Counted from the first letter of the stretch, positions 1-5,046 are shown. The stretch is DNA of 5,192 bases from Patescibacteria group bacterium (GCA_018894995.1 JAHIOZ010000003.1:1-5192); one strand, 5' to 3'. Made by a program: numbers and translations. The notes: generated by a model not told the origin, from the letters alone.

Positions 1-31
1 GATTTTTTAAAAATCAATTTTATTCTATTAC

Positions 32-66
32 ACATAATTATATATTTAAAATTAGAAAATACCACT
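32..66 (+). repeat. 35-bp direct repeat, copy A
   Basis: This AT-rich 35-bp stretch recurs without mismatch and in the same orientation at 2828-2862. Identity stops abruptly at both ends: the preceding base is c here and t in copy B, and the following bases are aaga here and taca there. The two copies bracket the 647-aa gene, its promoter, the palindromic element and the RAYT remnant. It may be a short dispersed repeat or the scar of a duplication. I see no internal dyad that would make it a recombinase site. Confidence 0.85.
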
Positions 67-134
67 AAGAGAAAATAAAGTGTTGCGATTAATTTTTGAA
101 CTTGGGAATTAAAATAAAAATTTGTGGATAATAA

Positions 135-242
135 ATTTTGAAAGAAATTGAGAGATTGGATAAAGAAAATGAAAAAGTTTTGGAGGAAATTAAAGGGATT
201 TTGTGGGCAGAAAAGGTGTCAGGAACCTTTTATATGATATAA
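135..242 (+). pseudogene. Possible 3' remnant of a gene with a coiled-coil C-terminus
   Basis: A 35-codon plus-strand frame opens after a TAA at 132-134 and closes with TAA at 240-242. The translation begins ILKEIERLDKENEKVLEEIK, is rich in Glu and Lys, and has hydrophobic residues spaced as in a short coiled coil. There is no ATG at the front. The only candidate start is TTG at 138, which lacks a Shine-Dalgarno sequence, so an intact gene is unlikely. Such tails occur at the C-termini of type I restriction modification subunits, among many other proteins, but this is too short to assign. The last dozen codons run into the RAYT mini-element, suggesting the element landed at or replaced the gene's 3' end. 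Confidence 0.3.
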
Positions 243-249
243 TGTTGAT

Positions 250-400
250 ATGGGAAGATCTTTGCGAGTAAATAAAGGGGACTATATCTATCATGTTTTA
301 AATCGTGCTAATGCTCGTGTGCGAATTTTTGATAATAATAAAGAAATTTAAACTTGAAACTACAATAAGACGGAGAGGTAGACCTAAAAAAGGTGGCTGA
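250..400 (+). pseudogene. REP-associated tyrosine transposase (RAYT), internally deleted
   Basis: ATG at 250 starts a frame reading MGRSLRVNKGDYIYHVLNRA and continuing NARVRIFDNNKEI before TAA at 349-351. The YHVLNRAN..IF motif is the characteristic N-terminus of IS200-like/RAYT transposases. From 347 a different frame reads FKLETTIRRRGRPKKGG and ends at TGA 398-400. The RRRGRPKKG ending is typical of the same family's C-terminus. Family members are roughly 200-250 residues, so most of the protein is gone, including the HUH metal-binding motif and the catalytic tyrosine. The junction lies near 346-349 and shifts the frame by one base. A TATAAT sits at 238-243, immediately before the start, without an obvious Shine-Dalgarno. 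The fragment cannot encode an active enzyme. Confidence 0.8.
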
Positions 401-411
401 CACCTTTTTTT
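386..411 (+). repeat. REP-like hairpin at 3' end of the RAYT remnant, terminator-like
   Basis: AAAAAAGGTG (386-395) pairs perfectly with CACCTTTTTT (401-410) around a 5-nt loop, GCTGA, that contains the remnant's TGA stop. The A-tract, stem and T-tract make it a plausible bidirectional intrinsic terminator as well as a transposon end. Directly after it, CACCTTTTTTTG (401-412) is nearly repeated in tandem at 413-423. Confidence 0.6.
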
Positions 412-430
412 GCACCTTTTTTGTTGTATA

Positions 431-570
431 ATGCTTTTAAAACAATCATCAGCTAGTCGCATCATCTTCAAAAAATTAGCAAAGGTCATAAAGTTGTTAT
501 CAGTAAAGTAAATTCGGAAGTATATTTGATAGCTAATCAGAAATATTATATAAAACTGCCGTTAAATTAA
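431..570 (+). pseudogene. Possible frameshifted Phd/YefM-like antitoxin fragment
   Basis: Two overlapping plus-strand frames combine into one short protein. ATG 431 reads MLLKQSSASRIIFKKLAK and then runs to TAA at 509-511. The frame joined near 484 reads GHKVVISKVNSEVYLIANQK and ends at TAA 568-570. The GHKVVI segment preceded by a basic helix is reminiscent of Phd/YefM-type antitoxins, where a KxxGxxVxI strand follows an N-terminal helix. No Shine-Dalgarno precedes the ATG, and no toxin gene follows. A frameshift or deletion around 470-485 would explain the two frames. The family call is weak; the alternative is chance open frames in AT-rich DNA. Confidence 0.25.
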
Positions 571-596
571 AAAAGCCGGTACTGTGTACCGGCTTT
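569..596 (-). terminator. Intrinsic terminator for the 647-aa gene
   Basis: AAAGCCGGTAC (572-582) pairs perfectly with GTACCGGCTTT (586-596) around a 3-nt loop. On the minus strand the stem runs into six T residues (complement of 569-574). It sits 24 bases beyond the TAA stop at 620-622. On the plus strand the T run is only three long, so it should work mainly for minus-strand transcription. Confidence 0.9.
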
Positions 597-619
597 ACCT
601 TCAATGGTTTAAAATTACT

Positions 620-2563
620 TTACTTTGCCACAATGACAATTTGAGCTGAGGATGTCAAACCATCAGGAAAAATGGCCGTGACTACCACCTCATAAAACCC
701 TGGTTTCTCGAAAATATGTACGGGATTTTGTTCGGTACTTGTTTCTTCATCACCGAAATCCCATTCATATTCAACAGCTTCTTCTTGTACTGTGGAAAAA
801 TCAACCGAGAGGGGAGCATATCCCGTTTGATTGAAAGCTGTGATTGTCGGCTTAGGCGGAACAATACCGTCCAAACTCGTAACAAATGTCCCTTCGCTTG
901 AACTTATATTGCCAACAGGATCCCTTACGGTAACCCTATATCGGTAATCTGTTCCTGGAGACAATTCCGATAATGTAAAGGTCTTTTCTGTGCTGAAAAC
1001 ATTATCGTATTCAATAACATTTCCGTAATTATCATGACCATATTCAATCATAAATTCAACTGCTTCCGGTTCTGAATTTGTATCAATCCGAGCCGTTATG
1101 GAGTATACCGTATCGCTATTTTCATTGGCATCGCTGTATACTTGAATAATTACAGGAGGTAAGGTGTCACGAACTTTTCTTTTTGACTTATTGGGATTAT
1201 AAATAGGATCTCCATAAGCAATCGTCTTCCATCTAGCAACTTTGCTTGACATTCCTACTGCTTCGGAAAAATTAAAACCTTGGAGCATCCCCCAGAGAAA
1301 AATTTCTGGTTTTGGATGACCGAATACATAAGGCTCAGATACAACACCGGTGCCGGCTGTCAGCCCTTTCTCAAAAGCTCCTTTCAGAAATGAAGTAGCC
1401 GAAGGAATCATACTACCAGAATTTGAGTCAAGATCGCAAGCTATTGCTCCAGGAAGCCAAAGAAAACCATCCGGGTATTTATTATAATTATACCATCCGG
1501 CATACCACAAGGTATCAGGAGCGATTTCTGCGCTTTCTCCATCTGTAAAAATAGCACTGGCTTCACCGATTTCTTTTTCGGTAGTTTCCCATCTGTAATC
1601 CCACCCCGCATCCTCGAGTATCACCGTTCCGTACGCCATTCTTTTGTCGGCATATTCATAATTATCGACTTGAGCTGGGGAAAACCACGGGAAATTTTCA
1701 CGAAGATAATCTTCTGAATATTCACCAAATCTCGTATCTATATATCCGAGTCCGGAGAAATAACCATCTTCGTTCAAAATATACTCTTCCCCGTATCGTG
1801 CTCCATCCACCTGCCATTTTGATGTTAATCTGGAGAAAAGATACATGTCTTCTCCGGCGAATTTATAATCATCATGATTAAAATTCCCCACATCGATACC
1901 CATCTCCGGCGAATTTTCAAAATAGGGATTTGGGCTAAGCACATTCATGCTAGAAGGTACTATGCTATTGATTGTCATCAACATATGGTCTGCTGACAAT
2001 TTTCCGTAGGAAGCCTCGCTTATCCCGCTGGGGGTTCCGATAAAAAGAAAATACAGAATATTTTCTTCTCCTAAAGTAGCCAGCCTATCCTTTATTGGAG
2101 TGACAATTTCTTCGTAAAACAAAGCGTATTGGCTGGTGGAGTATGTGACTCCACATCCTCCGGAAATAGAAGGGAAGACAGACAAAAGATTTGAATCCGG
2201 AATTTTTCTTTTTAACTGGTAATACAGCGCCAATTCAAGATTGTCCGACATTCCGTTTTCGTTGGTATCAACATTGCAGGCTCCGTTGTACACGACGAGA
2301 ACCTTTTTCGGGTCGTCATTGCAATAACAGTCTGTTCTGCCGAAATCGGCGGAAAAAATTGTCCAATCTTCTGAATCAACCGCTCCGTTATCGTTGAAAT
2401 CTCCTTCAATGGAAAATTTGATGGTATCAATTCCATCAACATCGCCATCGTTATCTGAATCTGCCAGACATGGATAACATTCCTCCGCTGAATAAACATC
2501 GGCAACAAAAAACAACATTATCGCCATTGCTACCGAAAACAACAATAATAATCTTTTTTGCAT
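620..2563 (-). CDS. Exported TIGR03790-family protein with dockerin-like, FN3-like and PKD domains
   Basis: A 647-residue protein. Residues 1-26 form a Sec signal peptide (MQKR, hydrophobic core, VYSA). Residues 35-66 carry two dockerin/EF-hand-type calcium loops: DSDNDGDVDGID at 35-46 and DFNDNGAVDSED at 55-66, followed by FGRTDC. Residues 86-456 match the uncharacterised TIGR03790 family: VLVVYN (88-93), the YYQLKRKIP region (114-122), LWYAGWY (352-358), PGAIACDLDS (371-380), EPY (410-412) and YGDPIYNP (450-457). Residues about 468-563 resemble a fibronectin-III domain, with SPGTDYRYRV. Residues 570-646 form a PKD domain with WDFGD at 601-605. The start has a perfect AAAGGAGG (2571-2578) seven bases upstream. 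The gene appears monocistronic, with its own promoter and terminator. No PEP-CTERM or other C-terminal sorting motif is present. Secretion and calcium binding are inferred; the biochemical role is unknown. Confidence 0.88.
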   Translation of the reverse strand: MQKRLLLLFSVAMAIMLFFVADVYSAEECYPCLADSDNDGDVDGIDTIKFSIEGDFNDNGAVDSEDWTIFSADFGRTDCYCNDDPKKVLVVYNGACNVDTNENGMSDNLELALYYQLKRKIPDSNLLSVFPSISGGCGVTYSTSQYALFYEEIVTPIKDRLATLGEENILYFLFIGTPSGISEASYGKLSADHMLMTINSIVPSSMNVLSPNPYFENSPEMGIDVGNFNHDDYKFAGEDMYLFSRLTSKWQVDGARYGEEYILNEDGYFSGLGYIDTRFGEYSEDYLRENFPWFSPAQVDNYEYADKRMAYGTVILEDAGWDYRWETTEKEIGEASAIFTDGESAEIAPDTLWYAGWYNYNKYPDGFLWLPGAIACDLDSNSGSMIPSATSFLKGAFEKGLTAGTGVVSEPYVFGHPKPEIFLWGMLQGFNFSEAVGMSSKVARWKTIAYGDPIYNPNKSKRKVRDTLPPVIIQVYSDANENSDTVYSITARIDTNSEPEAVEFMIEYGHDNYGNVIEYDNVFSTEKTFTLSELSPGTDYRYRVTVRDPVGNISSSEGTFVTSLDGIVPPKPTITAFNQTGYAPLSVDFSTVQEEAVEYEWDFGDEETSTEQNPVHIFEKPGFYEVVVTAIFPDGLTSSAQIVIVAK

Positions 2564-2629
2564 TATACTCCCTCCTTTAGTAGTTTTGTTGAATATGTGT
2601 TTGAAAAAGAACTATTCTTTTCTCATAAA

Positions 2630-2658
2630 AATATACCTTATGTTAGTGTCTTTGTAAA
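2630..2658 (-). promoter_or_regulatory. Sigma-70 type promoter of the TIGR03790 gene
   Basis: Reading the minus strand, TTTACA (complement of 2653-2658) is followed after exactly 17 bases by TATATT (complement of 2630-2635). Transcription should begin near 2623, giving an untranslated leader of about 60 bases before the ATG. The -35 box directly abuts the left arm of the palindromic element that begins at 2659, so that element may have set or altered the upstream activity. Confidence 0.65.
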
Positions 2659-2821
2659 TACTCTAAATTACGAAACTGTTAAAATTTCCGGATTGCTTCA
2701 CTTTGTTCGCGAAGATGACGAAAAAGCAAAGCTTTTTCGTCGTCAACGACAGCGAAGCTGTCGTCTTTGCGAGCGTCAGCGAAGCGATCCGGAAATTTTA
2801 ACAGTTTCGTAATTTAGAGTA
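2659..2821. mobile_element. 163-bp palindromic (MITE-like) element
   Basis: The outer arms 2659-2693 and 2787-2821 are perfect 35-bp inverted repeats. Pairing continues imperfectly inward: GGATTGCTTCACT on the left against GGATCGCTTCGCT on the complement of the right. Two further hairpins are nested inside. GACGAAAAAGC (2717-2727) pairs with GCTTTTTCGTC (2731-2741) across an AAA loop, and ACGACAGC (2746-2753) pairs with GCTGTCGT (2757-2764) across GAA. The element would therefore fold into a long stem carrying two short arms. TTGCTTC..TTCGC-type palindromes are common dispersed repeats in bacteria. The terminal TA on both sides would fit a TA target duplication of an IS630/mariner-type MITE, but no transposase is present. 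Open frames crossing it are by-products of the symmetry. Confidence 0.8.
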
Positions 2822-2827
2822 CATAAT

Positions 2828-2862
2828 ACATAATTATATATTTAAAATTAGAAAATACCACT
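2828..2862 (+). repeat. 35-bp direct repeat, copy B
   Basis: Identical to 32-66, at an offset of 2796 bases. It begins seven bases after the right arm of the palindromic element. Its first seven bases, ACATAAT, are also present immediately before it (2821-2827), giving a small tandem duplication that copy A lacks. Confidence 0.85.
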
Positions 2863-2987
2863 TACAAAAGGTTATTGTTTTTTCATGATTTTGTAAAATT
2901 TTATTTTGGAAAAATCGCATAGCAACCCGGAGTTTAGAAAAAAGTCAGTATTGCAGACTCAATTTCATTGCTAACGACCTCACAGCT
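2863..2987. other. Non-coding spacer with no recognisable feature
   Basis: An AT-rich stretch between direct repeat copy B and the terminator of the gene at 3060-3506. Stops occur in all frames. I see no promoter, hairpin or RNA gene signature that I could defend. With the palindrome and repeat copy B it makes up most of the 496-base gap between the two genes. Confidence 0.5.
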
Positions 2988-3021
2988 AAAAAAAAGATGC
3001 TTAATTCATAAGAATTAAGCA
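2988..3021 (-). terminator. Intrinsic terminator after the twin-CX3CX3C gene
   Basis: TGCTTAATTC (2998-3007) pairs perfectly with GAATTAAGCA (3012-3021) around a 4-base loop. On the minus strand the stem is followed by two bases and then eight T residues (complement of 2988-2995). It lies 38 bases past the TAA at 3060-3062. It probably ends the transcript of both genes between 3060 and 4226. Confidence 0.88.
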
Positions 3022-3059
3022 CCTTGAGATTTTTATGTTGAACGGGTATTTTTTTGTGG

Positions 3060-3506
3060 TTACCGGCCACAAAGGACACAGCCACCCTTACCTGGGACAT
3101 TTTTCAAATCACCGTCCGCCTCTTTGCAATCCTCCAAAGTTGAGTAGCATCCATCACTGAATACATTGTAATAAGGAAAAAGTTGCGGGCAAAACTTCAC
3201 CACTTTTCCTCCTACATAGCAGGGTTGAAGTCTTATTATGTCGGCTTCGGCATAGAGATTTGACTTATTAAGCTCGGATTTTTCCTCCGATGGTTTGTAA
3301 GGTGTTGGTGGGGGGACATCAGGAACATTATCCGGAGGTTCCTCCAAACATCCGTCTAAACAATTTTCCATGCAATCCGCATATTTTTTTTGGGAACCGA
3401 GCGGTATGCATTTGTTTACACAATCTGATGCACAATCAGCATAAGATACCTTGGAAACCACTATCAATAATACAGCAAATACCATTAAGAACATCAGTTT
3501 TTTCAT
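3060..3506 (-). CDS. Small exported cysteine-rich protein with two CX3CX3C motifs
   Basis: A 148-residue protein of unrecognised family. Residues 1-23 are a Sec signal peptide ending SYA, so the mature protein starts near Asp24. The mature part has twelve cysteines. Two CX3CX3C motifs lie at Cys25-29-33 and Cys45-49-53; paired motifs of this kind could form a disulfide-linked helical hairpin or bind a metal. A proline- and acid-rich linker (about 54-76) separates them from a C-terminal segment with Cys96, 106, 120, 127, 143 and 146, the last two as CVLC. AAGGAG (complement of 3513-3518) lies six bases before the ATG. The gene follows the 211-aa protein gene by 84 bases, with no terminator or convincing promoter between them, so co-transcription is likely. 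A periplasmic or secreted location is inferred. Confidence 0.8.
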   Translation of the reverse strand: MKKLMFLMVFAVLLIVVSKVSYADCASDCVNKCIPLGSQKKYADCMENCLDGCLEEPPDNVPDVPPPTPYKPSEEKSELNKSNLYAEADIIRLQPCYVGGKVVKFCPQLFPYYNVFSDGCYSTLEDCKEADGDLKNVPGKGGCVLCGR

Positions 3507-3590
3507 GCGCTTCTCCTTTTTTCGTTAGAATATTTTTAATTGTTGATTCCAAAAACTTTTTTCTGTTTTCAGAACCATATAAAGGGCTAA

Positions 3591-4226
3591 TCAATAATTC
3601 TTCTTCTCGAGCCTTTTTCCAAGACTGTCGGCACTATAAATCACATAGAAGTCTATTCTGCACGGTTGTTCTTTCTCTGTCATATCGACAAGAAATGAAA
3701 CATCTAGAGTGATGCTAATTGAATATTTGTCAGACCTGCTATCAACAAAATCCCATTGGGCATAGTCAGTTGGATATCCTGACTTCTTGCATTCGGCCCA
3801 ACCTCTGACATCCTTACCCTCTACCTTGCTAGGTTCACGAATCTGGGGCGAGCCATATTTTTCACTAAGCATTTTGATTACCCACTTAAAGCATCCTTGA
3901 GTGACTCCGTGGTAAGGAGACCATTGACAGCCTTGAGCCCAACCCGAATAGAAAGAATTGCCAATTAAATAAAAAGACAGGCTGTAGCAAGGAACCCCTG
4001 CAAAATCTCCGTTGAGGAAGACCAATTCATTGGATTGTTCGCTCGTGCGTTGTTGGCAGCCACGTTCGTTCATAGTTTTAATGATTTGAGCTTTACTCGC
4101 TCCCCAAGGTATTCCTATGAACCCATCCGGCACTTCACCTGCTTGGGCTGTACAGGAGAACATAACAACTGACATTGATAACAGAGCAAAAATAACGACC
4201 GAATAAAACATTCTCATCTTTTTCAT
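3591..4226 (-). CDS. Exported protein of unknown function with IPWGAS motif
   Basis: I place the start at ATG 4224-4226, giving 211 residues, because AAGGAG (complement of 4233-4238) lies six bases upstream and the protein then opens with a standard signal peptide (MKKMRM, hydrophobic 8-23, TAQA ending at 29). The in-frame ATG at 4269-4271 would add 15 hydrophilic residues in front of the signal peptide and lacks a comparable ribosome site. The mature protein begins GEVPDGFIGIPWGAS, a type of opening seen in small uncharacterised exported proteins in which the WGAS region leads into a helix. Later come an FAGVPCYSLSF strand region, GWAQGCQW (95-102), and a helix ending in LSEKYGSPQ (120-128). 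Cysteines at 57, 80, 100, 112, 146 and 189 are an even number, compatible with three disulfides. No catalytic motif is recognised. Confidence 0.82.
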   Translation of the reverse strand: MKKMRMFYSVVIFALLSMSVVMFSCTAQAGEVPDGFIGIPWGASKAQIIKTMNERGCQQRTSEQSNELVFLNGDFAGVPCYSLSFYLIGNSFYSGWAQGCQWSPYHGVTQGCFKWVIKMLSEKYGSPQIREPSKVEGKDVRGWAECKKSGYPTDYAQWDFVDSRSDKYSISITLDVSFLVDMTEKEQPCRIDFYVIYSADSLGKRLEKKNY

Positions 4227-4317
4227 CGCTTTCTCCTTTTCCCAATGTGAAAGGACATTAATTGATTTCACTTTTTGACCCTATGCCAAAAAGCTTTCAA
4301 TTAAAACTCCAGCCTTA

Positions 4318-4345
4318 ATTGTAGAGTAATAAAAGAGTTTGTCAA
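4318..4345 (-). promoter_or_regulatory. Sigma-70 type promoter for the 4226-to-3060 transcript
   Basis: On the minus strand a perfect TTGACA -35 box (complement of 4340-4345) is followed after 16 bases by TACAAT (complement of 4318-4323). Transcription should start near 4311, about 85 bases before the ATG at 4226. The 7-bp inverted pair TATGCCA (4282-4288) and TGGCATA (4359-4365) flanks the promoter on both sides. Confidence 0.75.
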
Positions 4346-4364
4346 TTTCATTTCCAAATGGCAT

Positions 4365-4407
4365 AAAAATTAAAAAGACTTCACAATTCCGAAGAAGTGT
4401 GAAGTCT
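4365..4407 (-). terminator. UUCG-capped intrinsic terminator after the zinc-ribbon gene
   Basis: On the minus strand AGACTTCACA pairs with TGTGAAGTCT (4398-4407 against 4376-4385). After one C:U mismatch come three more pairs, closed by a TTCG tetraloop with the C-G closing pair typical of very stable RNA hairpins. The stem is followed by TTTT, AA and TTTTT. It stands about 65 bases beyond the TAA at 4472-4474 and 20 bases before the -35 box of the next transcript. Confidence 0.9.
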
Positions 4408-4471
4408 GTACTTTAACAAACCGAAATTTTAAGGTCGCTTACCTGATAGTTCCTGCGTTTGTTTTTGTATT

Positions 4472-4912
4472 TTATTTACAATATGTGTTGGGAAATGTTC
4501 CTTTGCATTCGTAAGGTGCACAGCAAGGTGTCCCGTGTAAAATGCAGATCAAGTCTTTCTCAATACAACTGTAAAAAGCTACAGTTGTTGTCGAAGTATT
4601 GATTTTTTGGGCGCAAAGAGGAGTCTCAACCACCGCTATGAAATTTTCCTCAATCACGGTGTTTTTACTTGTACTCTCCCTTTCGTTGTAGACAATTTGT
4701 TTTGACCCGCAGTTTGGACACTTCGTGGGTTTACCTGTACTCACCCAATTGTGGTTGCACTTGGTGCAAAGACAATTGTATTGCTTTGCCACCTTCTCCA
4801 TTTTTGTTGTCTCTTTTTGAGAATTTTTAGTTTTGTCATCGGAGTATGCTGCAGGCACTGATAACAAAACGACGGACATCATTGCAGTTAAGAAGAACAC
4901 GATTTTTTTCAT
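4472..4912 (-). CDS. Exported protein with zinc-ribbon-like segment and cystine-knot-like tail
   Basis: A 146-residue protein of unrecognised family. Residues 1-24 are a Sec signal peptide ending AYS. A polar, lysine-rich linker (25-43) follows. Residues 47-75 contain CLCTKC and KCPNCGS, giving CX2C (49, 52), twelve residues, then CX2C (65, 68), the layout of a rubredoxin- or zinc-ribbon-type knuckle. The C-terminal part has cysteines at 116, 123, 130, 131, 136 and 145 in the order C-C-CC-C-C, within GTPCCAPYECKG and FPNTYCK. This is the framework of inhibitor cystine knot (knottin) peptides. AAAGGA (complement of 4920-4925) lies seven bases before the ATG. The gene ends at its own terminator, so it is probably monocistronic. 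Zinc binding and the knot fold are inferred from spacing only; an ordinary disulfide-rich tail is the alternative. Confidence 0.8.
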   Translation of the reverse strand: MKKIVFFLTAMMSVVLLSVPAAYSDDKTKNSQKETTKMEKVAKQYNCLCTKCNHNWVSTGKPTKCPNCGSKQIVYNERESTSKNTVIEENFIAVVETPLCAQKINTSTTTVAFYSCIEKDLICILHGTPCCAPYECKGTFPNTYCK

Positions 4913-4926
4913 TACTTTTTCCTTTG

Positions 4927-4948
4927 CCCCGTTTTAAACAAGACGGGG
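4927..4948 (-). promoter_or_regulatory. Leader hairpin just upstream of the ribosome site
   Basis: CCCCGT (4927-4932) pairs with ACGGGG (4943-4948) around a 10-base loop. It ends one base before the AAAGGA ribosome site of the zinc-ribbon gene. A GC-rich stem in this position of an AT-rich leader could shape translation initiation or stabilise the mRNA. It is not followed by a T run, so it is not a terminator. Confidence 0.4.
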
Positions 4949-5006
4949 TTGATTGGGTTTACCATAGTCGGTTTTTTTTATTTATTTTACTGGCAGTGAA
5001 AATAAC

Positions 5007-5046
5007 TGTTACAATTTCTGCCGGCATCGTAGCTTGTTTTGTAACA
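5007..5046. repeat. Inverted repeat TGTTACAA / TTGTAACA
   Basis: TGTTACAA (5007-5014) is exactly inverted as TTGTAACA (5039-5046), with 24 bases between. The symmetry recurs three bases further out as CTG and CAG with a 2-base offset. It lies in the divergent intergenic region, about 95 bases upstream of the zinc-ribbon gene. It may be a regulator site, but no half-site family can be named. Confidence 0.35.

Larger units (their letters stand above)
207..413 (+). mobile_element. RAYT-derived mini-element with 12-bp terminal inverted repeats
   Basis: AAAAGGTGTCAG at 211-222 is exactly inverted as CTGACACCTTTT at 397-408. The match continues imperfectly outward, with GCAGAAA on the left and GCAAAAA on the complement of the right end. 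Each end is itself a small hairpin: 211-217 pairs with 225-231, and 386-395 pairs with 401-410. Between them lie only the first and last codons of a RAYT transposase. RAYT genes flanked by REP-like hairpins are a known arrangement, and paired inverted REP sequences are mobilised in trans by such enzymes. I infer a non-autonomous, internally deleted derivative. No target-site duplication is visible, which is normal for Y1 transposases. Confidence 0.7.

Noticed and set aside
298..489. Minus-strand open frame of 63 codons
   Set aside because: It is antisense to the RAYT remnant, has no Shine-Dalgarno and resembles no known protein.
2212..2508. Minus-strand frame of 98 codons inside the TIGR03790 gene
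   Set aside because: It overlaps the dockerin-like region in another frame. The main frame has a signal peptide, recognisable domains and a strong ribosome site.
2558..2812. Plus-strand open frame of 84 codons across the palindromic element
   Set aside because: It is produced by the symmetric repeat and its arginine-rich inner hairpins, has no ribosome site, and overlaps the promoter of the minus-strand gene.
2659..2862. CRISPR array or tandem repeat
   Set aside because: The repeated units are inverted or occur only twice far apart, with no regular repeat-spacer pattern.
3561..3576. Hairpin TTCTG/CAGAA between the two right-hand genes as a terminator
   Set aside because: The stem has only five pairs, and on the minus strand it is followed by A residues, not T, so it should not stop transcription.
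3290..3712. Plus-strand frame of 140 codons
   Set aside because: It runs antisense through two exported-protein genes and their spacer, with no start signals or recognisable content.
4152..4163. Lipoprotein lipobox at FSC in the IPWGAS protein
   Set aside because: The residues before the cysteine (VMFS) fit the lipobox poorly, and TAQA four residues later is a good signal peptidase I site.
4227..4271. Upstream start adding 15 residues to the IPWGAS protein
   Set aside because: The extension is hydrophilic, would bury the signal peptide, and covers the ribosome site that serves the downstream ATG.
4408..4471. Integron cassette arrangement with attC sites around the small exported genes
   Set aside because: Single small genes with their own spacers suggested cassettes, but I found no paired core sites or shared attC-like folds between the genes.
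4949..5006. Promoter for the zinc-ribbon gene (TTGTAA with TAAAAT)
   Set aside because: The best pairing has a 19-base spacer and poor matches, so I did not list it.
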